DNA from: Prinia subflava
Lineage: Eukaryota > Chordata > Aves > Passeriformes > Cisticolidae
Length of the DNA stretch: 64,000 bases
Assembly: GCF_021018805.1 (NCBI RefSeq)
Contig: NC_086253.1
Location: 33,124,083-33,188,082 of the forward strand
Direction of reading: 5' to 3'
This document shows positions 33,801 through 45,690 of this stretch, in pieces. Every line of letters begins with the position of its first letter. The first letter of the stretch is position 1. The translations under genes and the position numbers were made by a program. The notes beneath the pieces were generated by a model. The model was not told the origin of the DNA, did no database searches, and saw only the letters and a list, made by a program, of their open reading frames with translations.

Positions 33801-35235
33801 TATGACTTTTCAACCTGAGGTACAATTCCTAATATTTTAGATTATATCCCAGCTCCACTGAAGTTAATAGTAATTTTCAAGTTTATCACAGTGTTATTTG
33901 AACTTCCCTTTTTCTACTTTAAAAATTACTTTTCTATACAAGACAAAAGGACTTCAATGAGGTCAATTTTCTGAACTGGTGATTACTATAGGCTCTTTCT
34001 GTAACTATTTACTCAGTCATGGAACTAGTTTATGAGAAAAGAGATTCAAATTCTACCTTATCCAAGCATTACAGCAAATATCTTTCCTACAGAGATAAGA
34101 CAATTACTTCTTAAAAAAAATAAATTATGTCTGATTTGGGGAAGGATTCAGCATCTTCATTATTTTTCTTTGAGCTAGAAGTATAATTTATCTTTGTAAC
34201 ATACTCTAGAAAAAACCCCACTGGGTTGAACAATTTTGCAGCTGCCTTTAGTGACAATTGTTCAGCTTGCACCTTTACAGTACTGCAAACTTCAAACTTC
34301 AATGAATTTGCACTTTCAAATGTTTGGGCAAGATTAAAATAAATACTTTTCCTGTAGGTTTTTCACATTTGATTTCTGTTCTGTCAGCCTTTCCAGCTCA
34401 GATCCCATTGCTATAAAAGGACTAAAACAAGTTACCACTTCTCAGTTAAAACACAATATTACATTATAGGCAAAATAGAAGTCTGTATAATGCGTAAGTA
34501 GTTTATGTTTTTAGCATACTTACAACTTTGAATTAATTACATGCTTTTTTATAACTGCTGTGGTGCTGCATTGCAGTTGCAGTCATACTAGAAATTTATA
34601 GAAATTTCTAAGGTTTGGGGCACAAAACTCTAAAGCGCTTGTGAACTTGTAAACCTGGTGATAAACTAGGTAGACTTGGATAAGTAACACTGTTAGAAGC
34701 AATCACAGGAATCCTAGAGAAAGAGAAATGAAAATTGGATGTTATACTTCTCAGTATCTTAAAAGTACAAAATATATAAGTTACACTAATATTAACTGAT
34801 TTTAATTTTTGCTACACCTTTTAAGACAGTGGTATTGTATTTTGCATATTTGCAGTTGGGAACTTGACACACAGGAAAAAAATTACAAAAGCAGCTATTC
34901 AGTGTCCAATCTAAGGAACCTAAGACCTTATGGTGAGGTCAGCAAAGGCTCAGCATTTTGTAGCACATTTTCCAAATACAGTTTCCAGTGATTTTAGTGC
35001 AGTTGTCCATTCAACATTTCAACAGTGAAATGAGAGAGGTGCCAGAAAAATAAGAAGGAAACACATGGCAAGGATAAAAATTTAGTCAATGTAATTTGCA
35101 GAACCTCCATTAAACACTGTGTAACACAAGTAGGACTTGACTCTGCCTAACTTAGACATGTTCAGTTGTGTTACTCAAGAGATTTGTTTCTTTTCATGTA
35201 GTGTTCTGACACATTTGCTACATGTATTTAAAAAA
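30831..35235. other. Intergenic, SNX25 to CFAP97
   Basis: This is AT-rich sequence between the two promoters, with a 24-base A-run at 32253-32276 and only short frames. I recognise no gene, RNA or transposon. About 31.03-31.30 kb is open for 84 codons on the (+) strand, but nothing supports it as coding. Confidence 0.6.
32253..32276. repeat. Poly(A) run, 24 bases
   Basis: An uninterrupted run of 24 A in intergenic sequence. Confidence 0.9.
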
Positions 35236-35260
35236 GTGTGTGTGTGTGTGTGTGTGTGTG
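35236..35260. repeat. (GT)n microsatellite
   Basis: About twelve GT dinucleotides follow a short A-run. A further small TATA/CATA-like stretch lies just downstream. This is an ordinary dinucleotide repeat. Confidence 0.95.
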
Positions 35261-35845
35261 AACACATATCCATACATACGCACCAGTGTGTGCCAAGTGA
35301 AACAGGACCATATAAATAATACTTGATTTGGCTGCACAGCCCTGATTTAATTCAAAATTCAGTCCGCTCAGCAAAAAAAAAAAGATTTAAATATCATTAA
35401 ATCTCTTTCCTGATGAACACTGGGGCCAAAGTAAAGCTGATTTTGAATATATGGATCAATAATCTGTAAGTCTTTCTTTTCACGTAATTCTTTCCTCTGT
35501 TGTTAAAAAGTAACATTGCTATTATTAAGATATGATATTGCAACTGATCTCTTTGAAAGAGCTGTAACCTTTCCCATCCCTACACAGGAAACTATTGCTT
35601 CTCAGGGGCAGATCACCAGTAGGTATTCACCACTTACCTACTCAGTGCCAGAAATAATGAAACTGCCTGAAGGTTTTATCCACGTTTCTATAACAATTAT
35701 ACTGAAATTCAAGGTATCTTGGGGAAAGGTCCAGATCCAACCTCAAATATTTGTATGAGGCTTCCGTAGAAGTTCTCCAGATGAGTTGCCCCTTTCCATT
35801 TCTTCAGGATACATCGCCCAGTGCTGCAATCCTGACACTATAATG
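35261..35845. other. Intergenic, no feature seen
   Basis: This is AT-rich sequence between the GT repeat and the minisatellite. Nothing recognisable. Confidence 0.5.
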
Positions 35846-36434
35846 TAGGGGCCCATCATATCAACATCTGGCCCTGTTGCCTTGATATGGGGCACCATCA
35901 CCATAAGGTGGCTCACAATCCCCTCAGCCTGGGGCACCATTCACTCAGCCCAGGTCACCTTCCAGTCCTTATGGAACCAGGAATGCCATCATCCCAACCT
36001 GAGGCACCACCACGACAATCTGGGGCACCATCAACTTGATATGGTGCATTGTTACCCCAATGTGGAAAAGTATCATTGCCTTAACCTGGGGCACCATAAC
36101 CTCAACCTGTGATTCTGCCCCTTACCCTGGAACCCCATGACCAAAATGTAGGGGCAAACACCTCAACTAGGGGCACTATTTCTTCAGCTTGGGGCCCCAC
36201 TGCGTCTCAGTCTGGAGGAGACCATGACTTAAATTAGCAACACTATCACCTTGGGCCCCATTGCTTCCACCCAGCATATCACTGTCTCAGCCTAGAACCC
36301 CATTGCCTCAGCTTGAGGCACAATCACCTGAGCACACAGCTCCATCACCTCAGCCTGGAGCAACACCGCTGTAACCTGGGGACCATCACCCCAACCTGGG
36401 GCACAATCACCTCATCTTGGGGCCTCATGGCCTT
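35846..36434. repeat. Degenerate minisatellite, unit about 26 bp
   Basis: A motif of the type CCTCAGCCTGGGGCACCATC recurs about every 24-28 bp for nearly 600 bp, with many substitutions and small length changes (for example AACCTGGGGCACCATAACC, CAACCTGGGGCACAATCACC and CAGCTTGGGGCCCCACTGC). On the (+) strand its frames give Trp-Gly-Thr-Ile or His-rich repeats. The divergence between copies shows an old array. It ends about 125 bp before a CR1 copy. Confidence 0.85.
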
Positions 36435-36559
36435 ACTAAGAGTCCCAAATCTGCCCCATTTCCACAGAGCAAAAAAGGGCAGGACGGGACGGATGTCTGT
36501 ATCAGGAATAGCTGGCCAGCAGGACTAGGAAAGGGATTCTTCTCCTGCACTTGGCACTA

Positions 36560-37035
36560 GTAAGGCCACTACCTGAGAACTATGTCCAGTTCTGGACATC
36601 TCAATTCAGGTAGGATATTGAAGCACCGGAGCAAGTTCAGAGAAGGGAAATTAACCTGGTGAAAGGTCTGGAGCACAGGTCTTGAGAGGAAGAGCCGAGG
36701 GAGCTGGGGTTGTTTAGCCTGGAAAAGAGGAGGTTTAGGGGAGACCGTATTGCTCTCTACAACTGCCTGAAATGAGGCCATATACAGGTGGGGATCGTCC
36801 TCTTCTCCCAGGCAACCAGTGACAGGATTAAAGGATACAGTCTTAAGCTGCGCCAAGGGACGCTTAGGTCGGACATTAGGAGGAATTTCTTTACAGAAAG
36901 GGTGATCAGACTGGAACAGGCTGCTCAGGGAGGTGGTGGAGCCACGGTCCCTGGAGGTGTTTGAAGAAAGACTGGACGTAGCACTTAGTGCCGTGGTCTG
37001 GTTGACACGGTGGGCTTCGGTCAGAGGTTGGAGTC
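36560..37035 (+). mobile_element. CR1 LINE fragment next to the CFAP97 promoter
   Basis: This is the (+)-strand CR1 3' region. Recognisable segments are GTCCAGTTCTGGACATCTCA, TTGAAGCACCGGAGCAAGTT, AGCTGGGGTTGTTTAGCCTG, GAAAAGAGGAGGTTTAGGGG and CTCTACAACTGCCTGAAA. Towards the end are GACATTAGGAGGAATTTCTT, CTGGAACAGGCTGCTCAGGG and GTGGTGGAGCCACGGTCCCT. It is a longer and better preserved copy than the others here. It ends immediately upstream of the CFAP97 CpG island and reads toward it. Confidence 0.93.
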
Positions 37036-37049
37036 GACTATTTCAGAGA

Positions 37050-37480
37050 TCACTTTCCTGTTTCCGTGGTTCTGTGGCGAGCCCGTGCCTGCGGGGCCCC
37101 TCCCACGGGAGGTCCCGGGGCCCTTTCCCGCCCCGCTGAGGCCCCGCCCCTCCCCGCCCGGCGGCGCGCGGGCCGGCCGGCGCTGCGCAGGAGCGGGGCG
37201 GCAGCGAGGGCGCGGCCTCAGCGCTGCGCAGCGCCCGCCTCCCCGGCTCTCCGCTCGCTCTCTCCTCCCGAGCCTGTGAGTATCCGCCCGGCTGCCTGTG
37301 CGGTTACCACAACAAAGCCGGGAGAAGGGGAGGCCGAGGGGGGCACGGCGGCGGCCGCTGCTGCTCCTTCTTCCCGGGGGTGCCGGCCGGGTGGTGGGGC
37401 CTGCGGTGCCTCCTCGCCACGGAAGGTGCCTGGAGGGCGGTTGGGGGCGGTTGGAAACGACGGGCATGTTCTTTCCCCGT
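37050..37480 (+). promoter_or_regulatory. CFAP97: CpG island and promoter of CFAP97
   Basis: This is a CpG-dense island with Sp1-type CCCCGCCCC boxes near 37140-37160 and two TGCGCA cores of the NRF1 type (37183-37188 and 37225-37230). The second sits in the perfect 14-bp palindrome GCGCTGCGCAGCGC (37221-37234). No TATA box is evident. It precedes the strong donor that ends the first, non-coding exon. NRF1 and Sp1 sites are common in housekeeping and ciliary gene promoters, but binding here is only inferred. Confidence 0.75.
37190..37275 (+). other. CFAP97: CFAP97 exon 1 (non-coding), approximate start
   Basis: A consensus donor, GAGCCT|GTGAGTATCC, ends the exon at 37275 inside the CpG island. 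The start cannot be fixed and 37190 is only a guess just upstream of the palindrome. The coding start is in exon 2, more than 10 kb downstream, so this exon is 5' UTR. Assignment to CFAP97 is by position, strand and lack of any other gene. A second CpG cluster at about 37600-37760 could hold another start. Confidence 0.5.
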
Positions 37481-40400
37481 CTGCGGTAGTTTTTTCCCGA
37501 AACAAGGTGGGAGACATGTTTTGCTGGTGTGTACATATGCATTATTTTTAACCGTTATATAATTGAAAAAAAAAATTTTGTTTCAATTAGCTGTCTTCCT
37601 ACTCGCGCCCCTGCCTGAGCGACGCGCACGTAGGTGTCCCCGAGCGCGTGGTGCGCGCTGCCTTTGCGGTGCTGGGGCTGGCGCTGAGCGGCCGGAGTTC
37701 GGTCATGCCGCCCTGAGACGCGTGTTCCGCCCCACACCCGTGCCCTGCCTGCCCGCTTTGCTCCTCGGCTTCCTCCTGGAAAAGAGGTGGGAGACTCCGT
37801 TCTGAGACACCGGCCCTCGTTGTCGCCGTAGTGGTCAGCTTTGGGAGAGAGTTATGGTGTCGTGTGTGCTGTCTTTAAAGTTACCGGACTTTGAGACACA
37901 CGTTGCGGTGATGCCCGAATGGAGTTCAGAAGGGTGTTTTGGTTGGGCTTAGTTAGTATGAATTAAGTCAGCTGGAATGATTATTGCGAACAGCTTGCCT
38001 CGAGCATGTTAATCATCGCAGGAGTCACGTTTCCACACTTTCCTCAGGACACACGTGTAACTCCCCCTGCCCAGCACAGGGCTGTGTTCTGCAGTAATGG
38101 CTCCCAACGTGGGGCCCTAGTTTTGAAACATAACTGGCCATCAGATCTCTTGGCCCCTCTGGATTAGGTTGGAAAAGACAAATAAGGTAGTTCTGAAACC
38201 TGGGCTCCTGCAACAGAGCAGAGTACTGAACTAATTTGAAGGAGACCCAGTGAGATGCTACAGCAAAATGCAATATATGTTGCCTTTGTCAAACGTTGGT
38301 GGTTTTTTTTTTTCTGGAGTTTTCACAGCATTTTAAAATGTAGTTCAGCATGGTTTATGGCACAACTTAATTTAAAGTCATATTATCTTTAGGCCTGGCT
38401 GAAGTTTTTGCTTTCCAAACAGGTGGGGGTTTTTTTGAAAACTGGTTTAATTATATTATGCAAAAACTTGAATTTTTATATTCTTACTATATAATAGAAA
38501 TTCTAAAAAATCTAGTGTTTGCATTTGGATGTGTACATACTTCTAAATTGTGTGGTTAAAATTTCTATGCAGCATTCATAAAAGCACCAAGACAACAATG
38601 TAGAATGGAATGATTGTAATAAAAATAGCAGTGCTAAATTTCTTTTGTATCCCTGCTTTTGTCTGTAGTGAGGTGCTCAATATAGGGCACAGAATGCATT
38701 GTACACATTTTGACTTCTTTGAAAAAGTAGTTAATCTTTTTTTTTGATAGAAAGTGATTGCTGGAATTGTCAGTGGAGAGAGAACAAAATTCCACAAAGT
38801 TAAATTCTTCAGTGGAGTTACTTGAAAACTAAAATGAAGCTGTCATTCCTAAAAAATAAGTAAGCTTAAGAATGGGTTTGTGAAATAATTGGCATTTAAA
38901 AATATAGTTGTCAGAGCTTTGGACTCTTCTTCTGCAATGCTTCAAGCTCTTCCAACACTTCTTGCCGTTTTTTTTTTCCTGTAGTGCCTATGTTGTTCTT
39001 TTGATTTTCTAAACCTAGATAAGACTGTAATGGTTTGGAATAAAAACCAGAGAAAAGGATAAGTAGTTTGGGGGCATTCTATTCATTTTCTGGAACTTAA
39101 AGCTGTTATGACCTGTTGGGATTTTTGTTCTGGTTTTGTGCTTGCCTGTGTTTAGAAGGGCTTTCAGAGGGCCCTGTGTTGTTTGTAAGACTTAAGTGGG
39201 CTCAGAGGGCCATCAGGACTGCTCAGCCCATGGAGACTTGGAATGCAATTGACCAATGCCTTGAAAGGCTCAACGCAGGAACACATAGAGGTGCAGATTT
39301 TCTAGCATGGGTGGCATATGGTTATCTGTGACGTGGGTGACAGGATCTTCTACAAGCTTTTTAAAGTCTGCCCTTTCAGATGACATATTATACCTGAAGC
39401 TTAGATGTAAGTATCTGAAAGTGAACTGGATCCTAGGTGAGCCTAGGTACTCCCTAAATTCATGGGAGATAGGCAGACTCTTACCTTACTGCTTCCACCA
39501 GAGTCGTTTCTTAAAGCTGTTTCATTCTTTGCTTCCTGATGTTGTGTTTGACCAAGACTAGTGATAGCAGTGGTCTAAAACATGATCTGTGTTCCTTGGC
39601 GGAGTTATTTTCTATCCAACAATTTCAGCTGATGTTTAAATCACAATTCAGTAATGAGTATTTGTCATTCTCAAAGTGTTTCATTGTAATGGTGAACACT
39701 GGAACTCCAGGAAACCCATTTAATGAGTTTAATAGAGCCCTCTGTTTCAACATCTTCACTGCTTTTCCATACTTGATACTTTCTCATCTGAAGAAAGGAA
39801 CAAGTCACAAAAATATAATGCAAGAGATTACCTCAAGAGGCTTTTACCTCATTTGCCCCTTACACACATTCTGAGGAAACAGAAATATATTTAGACTCTT
39901 CCTAAGTGATATTTTTTAAGCTGCTCTTTGTAAACTGATTTAGTGACTGAATTTCTATGCTGTCTCCTGCTCATCTGGTCCAGGCAGTGCTTGTCCCTCT
40001 TATATAGAAATATATTAACTGAAAATTAAGAATTGCATCTTTTTTCAGTGGTTGTGGAGAATGTAATTGCTACATCTGTAAAATTGTATGTGTGTGTTTC
40101 AAACTGTGATTGTAAGCATATCTTGTGATGGAAGGAAATTCTCCCAGAAACTCAGGTCTGTCTGATATGTGTTGAAGCACATCTCTGCAAACAGTTAAAG
40201 GAAATGCTGATGACACACCTGTTTGTGTGTCAGGTCACTAAGCACACTAAACTTGTAATGTTAGAAGCGTGAAAACACGTAGTCCAGTGGGCATTTCTAT
40301 TGTGGGAGACAGTTCATGTGTTGTGCCACTTGGTAGAGATGGCCTGACATTCAGAAATATGCTGTGGTTTATCTGCTGCTGGACTCCATCAGTAGTTTGT

Positions 40401-43400
40401 GGTGTGCTTGATTCCTTTACAGTCCTGCCATGTGTTTCAGGACTGGCAAATGTAACTCCAGCCTTTATGTGGCAGATATGCTGAAACTTTGCTTTAATAA
40501 GAGCCGTTGTTTTGCTTTTTCTTGCATGCCGTTTTGAACTGCTGTGTCAGACTCTCCCCCTTCAGTTGTGGATAGTATCCATGTTGCCCCCAAATTTAAA
40601 TCTTGATACTGGACAGAAATACTCTTCACAGATATGTACCAGTATAGAAGGTCTGGGAAAACAAAGCTGGACCTTTACTTTGCTCTTCACCATCAATACC
40701 TGGCAGTAGAGTCTGTCCTTTTCTGGGGTTTTTGTACCTGTTCTATATTATTGGAAGACTGTGGCTATGGGTCACTTTTGGGAAAGATGAATACCAGTGA
40801 CCACTTTTCCCCTAGCAGCTTGCTGCCTTTTAGTCTCTGAGGTAGCTGGAGTTGGGACTTCTTCAGGTAGTGAGAAACGGTATGGCAGCAGCCCCATGAG
40901 ACTTCAGTGTGGATGGTGGCACTTATGCTTGTAGAAGTGGAAGGCCTTCCAGAAGCTGCTGCTACTTTTATCAACTAACATATGATTCATTGTCTTTATT
41001 TTTGATTGCAATTGTAAGCTACTTCTTTTCTTCCTGGGTTTAGAGGGTTTGCAGGTCATTTTCTTGGGATTCTCAGCAATGAGTAAGTAGCCATGGCCTG
41101 TTTATACAGACCTGATGGTCATCATCACTTCTGTCATTTAACTTCAGTATTCTCTGACCCAGCCTTTCTGCTCAAGAGGTCACAAGGTGATCTTTGCTGA
41201 GGAGCCTGCAGAACAAATATTTAATGCATTTCTGTGAGTCAAGTCCTGGAGCTACAGATATACACCTCTCAGCATAATGTATTTTCACAGCAGGGGAATG
41301 GCTTATTTTTGGTTCAAGAGGGAATGTTTTTTCTTTCTCCCCCACCCCATGTTTCTGCCTGTTCTTTCTCCTCTCTGCCTTGTACATTAGCTTGAAAGCC
41401 TTTGCCCCGCAGCTGTCTGGGACTCTGTGGTGGTCATGTGCTTTCATTTGCTCAAATCGTGATGGCAGTTGACTGTGTTCCAGGATTTTCTAGTGCCCGT
41501 TGGCTGAACTGAATTCTTACTGGAAATAGGTGTGAGACTCAGGACTTTCCATTGCAACTCTTTTAAAAAGAATCAGGAGTACTTTGAAGCATCTCCAGTG
41601 AGCCTACCTGTTTGAGACAGAACTGCTGTTCTGAGAGCCAATCTGTCATAGGTTTGGGAGTTAATAAACTGTATCTTAGAGCATACAGGGGAAAATCCTT
41701 CCATTGTGTCCAGCAGAGAGAACCAAGGATGCAGAAGAGCTGTAGCAGGTGTTGTGCTCTGAGCTTGGAAAAGCAGAATATCTGCTAAAGAGATGGTTGT
41801 TTCATTTGTTGGGGGTTTCGCTTAAGGGAAGTAGTTTCCTAACATCTTTATTTCTTCCCCTGCATGGTTGATTGTTCTTAGTAACAAATATGAAAGCTTT
41901 AATTTGAGAGGTGGTAAATAGGGCTGAATATGTGTGGTTTGTCACACAGGTTTTAAGATTTGTGTTTTCTCGTGTTTTCTCTCTTTTGAACTAACAAACC
42001 TCCAAAAGCAGAACTCTTCTCATCCTAACATTTTTATTGCTCTCTTCTAGGTGTTTTCAAATTTATCTTTTTTGTTTGTTTGCTGGGGGTTTTTTTAAGT
42101 TTCAAAGAAAGATGAGGAAGGCAGGGAGAAGGAGCCAGGTGTGGTTCCTGCAGCATTTTCAGCCTCTCTCGAGGTCGCCATATGAGAGGCAATTTGGCAG
42201 ACAGCAGTTTAGAGGGGCAGGATCCCCAGAGGGGAAATGATAAGAATGTAGAATCAGAAGATTTTTGGAGTGCCATAAAGAACATGTACCATTGGTAGTA
42301 TAGGTCTTTTAAATAAAACACTTTCAACCCTAAAACAGAAGGTGCCCTGTTGGAGCTAAATACAATATTATACTGCTTCTGATACTTTACATGTTTTTTA
42401 ATACATACGTAGACGATGTCTGGTTTTTCTTTGTTGTTTTAAACATACTATTGATTCATCTTGAGTGTATTATAGGTGTGCTGTATTATGGCCTTTGTGG
42501 TGACGTACAGGATGCACACAAAACCATCAGACATTTCTGATTTAGCCAGTAGGATGTGTAAAGGTCTTGTTTTCCTCTCCTATTAAATACCAGGATCTTA
42601 TGATGCCATGAACGCATTTAGGCATGTCAGAGGATGCAAACTCAGTGTGGTGTCCTATATGCTAGCAATCTGTATGTTACCAGATAGGGAAAAAAACAGC
42701 TTTCCTTGGAGCATGGTAGTCTGTATGGTAGGAATTTTTATGTTACAAGATACGGAAAAAGCCCCAGTTGTCCTCTCTATATAAATCATCCTCTTCTTTG
42801 ATTATGAAAGTAGAATGCTTAAAAGAAAAAAGTTGATCACTGCTTGTACCCAGATGTTGATTTTTGTCTTTTCTTCTATGATTTATTTCAGTACTCTTAG
42901 ATGCACAACTTTCAGATGGTGTGCATTTTAAAAAGTAAAAGATTTAATGGATAACTTCAAGGTTTAACCAAGTGTAAAACACCTCAAATCTTTCACTAAG
43001 TACTTAATGTACTTGGTAAGTGTTAGTTTCTGACATTCAAAAATGTTTTCAAAAGGCAGGATCTTCATTACATGACTTTTTATATACCATCCTACCTTTG
43101 TAGAAGATACTTCAAATTACAGTCATGCCTAATGGCCTGCTCTCAGGCATTGTCTACAAAAATATTTCAGGTGGTGCTGTAGCTGGCAGGTTTGCAGCTG
43201 TCAGGGAAAAACACTCAATACGCTTAGTGTGATTAGGGTCTTGATCTGATTTTTGACATGGAGGAGGATGTCAACTGTTGCTTGTTCTTTAGGTAGTGCA
43301 GCAGCAGTCAGTGGCTGACCTGTGCAGGAACTGCGTGGTCTTTGTTCTTGCAGTGTCCATCGGGGGAGAATGTGGATATGGTCTTGGTAGGTAGTCAGAT

Positions 43401-45139
43401 TCTCAGTGCATCAGCCCTCTGATGAGAAAATGAGACTGCATGTTCACCTTGGTTGCTTGGCCACTGCTTTCTGATCTTAAATGGATCAAGCTTGAAGGGG
43501 TTAAAAAGTGGTATAAACTAGTTCTTCCTAAACTAGGAAGAGCTGCAGTGGGGAAGAGACGAAGACAAAAGGGTGCACTTGGCTGTGGTAATGAGTGGTT
43601 GTTACGGTTGCAAGAAAAATGGGGTGAGAGGTAGAGAGTTACATGGGGACAAGAAACATTACAGTAAAAAAACATCTGGCGGATAATTAATGCCCAGCCT
43701 GCTCCTTAGAGTTGATCAGGCTTTTGTTAGAGGGTTTCATGGCAGAAAGCCAAAAAAATGTGGGTTTTTTGTTAATAAATACAGTGGTCACTAAAATTAG
43801 CAGTTAATGGTATTTGACTGTTTGACAGGTTTTCTTGGGATTTCAGAGTATCACTTGTTGACTCTGTGTTTTAAAAACAGGCAATATTGCAGAACTCTCT
43901 CCCAGAAGTAAAATTACACTCTGTGTTGTATATAAATGGGTGTGGCATTGTAAACAGAACCAATTTATTGATTTAGGCACGCTTTATCAGCAAAATTACC
44001 TCTTCTGTATTGCATCGTCTTGGCAAATTCCAGCTCTGTTGCAGATACTCTCGATGCAGGAGTGGAATAGGATCCAAGAATACCATCTTGTTGTTTATTT
44101 CCTCTTGTTTGTTTTTAATGTAAATGACAGAATTAATTAATCTTCACTTTGTAAATGATTGAGTGAGAGACCTGGCACGTTGGTTTCCCATTAAGATGAA
44201 GGCCAAAATTGTTAGGGACTTGTACCAGAGGAGTAGAATATGCATTTGGCAGTGGAATGACTGCTGCTCGTTGGGCAGTACCAAACTTCTAAATGATCTC
44301 TCCTGTACTGGTGGTCACTGTCTGTGAAGCAATTATGTCTCAGTCTTCCTAGGAAACAGCCCACTGGGAGGTGAGCTGTTCCTGAATCATGGAGAGTGGG
44401 AAGATGCGTGCCGTCTGGCTGGCATTAATGGTCCAAGCTTTTTGCTATCTTTTATCACCTTTTGCCAGCTCTACACTGCCCTTTTGTCTTAAGTTAAATC
44501 CCATCTTCACTTCAGAGACTGTTAGAAGAGTCACCTGAGAAGCCGTGGTGTGACTACACATTATAGCTGATGAGAGACTGTTAGTTCAGTCTCTTGTGCA
44601 GGTGTAGCATTACATAAACTAAAAATACGTGGATGTGATTACACTCAACAAAATGTTATATTTTAAGCTATACTAAAGTTTTCAGCTATATTAAGTTATC
44701 CTAATTTGTCTGCATCCATCTGTAAACCTTTTTGCCTTAGACCCTTGTGCTCTTATGTATTCAGCAGTGTTAACAGTACTTCAAATCTGTGTTTGAGATG
44801 AGTGAAATACACCACATGCCTGCTTTTACCAATCAGTCATAATATTTCCAGTTATGAGCTGGAGAGATGCTAGTTCCTTAAGTAATAGCCTCTGATCATG
44901 GAGAAGAAAAGGTTTGTTTCATTTCAAACTCTACTTCCTATATTAATTTTCTTCACGGAATTGGCTTTGTTCAAGTTGTTAAATAAGTAATTCATGGTCT
45001 ATACTTAGCAGGTTCTGTTTCCTTCTGGTTTAGATTACGTGAAGTAGAGAATTAAATTTAAATAATATGTTACTCTTCTGATTGTTTTTTATTTTTCTGT
45101 TGTGCATGTTTTTATGTATTAAAATGTATTATCCTTTTA
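37276..45139 (+). other. CFAP97: CFAP97 intron 1, left part
   Basis: This is the first 7.9 kb of a 10.3-kb intron between the non-coding exon and the first coding exon. A further CpG-rich patch is at about 37600-37760. The rest is AT-rich with T in excess on the (+) strand, and includes a diverged tandem duplication near 42655-42775. I see no coding exon. A patch at about 39.1-39.5 kb looks like an old, unidentified interspersed repeat, but I cannot name it. Confidence 0.65.
42655..42775. repeat. Diverged tandem duplication
   Basis: The block GCTAGCAATCTGTATGTTAC followed by CAGATAGGGAAAAA recurs about 65-70 bp later as GGTAGGAATTTTTATGTTAC followed by AAGATACGGAAAAA. The likeness extends to the flanking CTGTATG and the CC/TTGTCC ends. 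It is an old local duplication. Confidence 0.6.
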
Positions 45140-45690
45140 GGAAGCTGCTCTAGAAAAATTTCCAGGAATTCACATAACAGCTGCACATTGCAGGTTGTGC
45201 AAGCTGCCTGAAGCAGGTATCACAAGAAGTGATGTGAAGGGTGGAATCAATAGCCCAGCTGCAGTCCATCTGCACCAGTGCACACGAGATGGGTAAAAAC
45301 CAGGAGGAGCCAGAAGCCATGGTGCTGTGGAAAAACCATGACGTAGTGGAAATGTGGTGGGGTGGACGGTTATAAGCTCCTCAGAAGGGATGTGCAAGGA
45401 AGGAGAGGTGGTGGGATGGCCCTCTGCATTAGGGAGTATTTCAACGGTGTAGAACTCAAGGATAGTGATGATAAGGCTGTGTGCCTGTGAGTAAGAACCA
45501 GGGACATGGCCAACAAGGCAGTCATCCTGAAGGGTGTCTCTTATGGACCACCCTGCCAGGATGAAGAGGCAGATGAAGTATTCTGTAAGCAGCAGGGTGG
45601 TGTTTCACGATGGCTAGTGCCTGTTCTTGTGCGAGGCTTCAACTTGCTGGATATCTGCATTCCCAAAAGTGTTTTACTCCTTTGTTTTGT
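45140..45690 (+). mobile_element. CR1 LINE ORF2 fragment (endonuclease region)
   Basis: Unlike the other CR1 pieces, this comes from the coding part. Translated on the (+) strand it contains GGMALCIREYFNGVELKDSD, then GPPCQDEEADEVFCKQ and a degraded VLVRGFNLLDIC. These correspond to the CR1 endonuclease (AP-endonuclease-like) domain, with the family's ...DEEADE..., ...GDFN... region. It has at least one in-frame stop (TGA after VCL) and frameshifts, so it is a dead 5'-region fragment. It runs from about TGCACATTGCAGGTTGTGCA and lies in CFAP97 intron 1 in the same orientation as the gene. Confidence 0.9.

Noticed and set aside
35882..36528. His- and Trp-rich frames
   Set aside because: They are translations of the degenerate 26-bp minisatellite.
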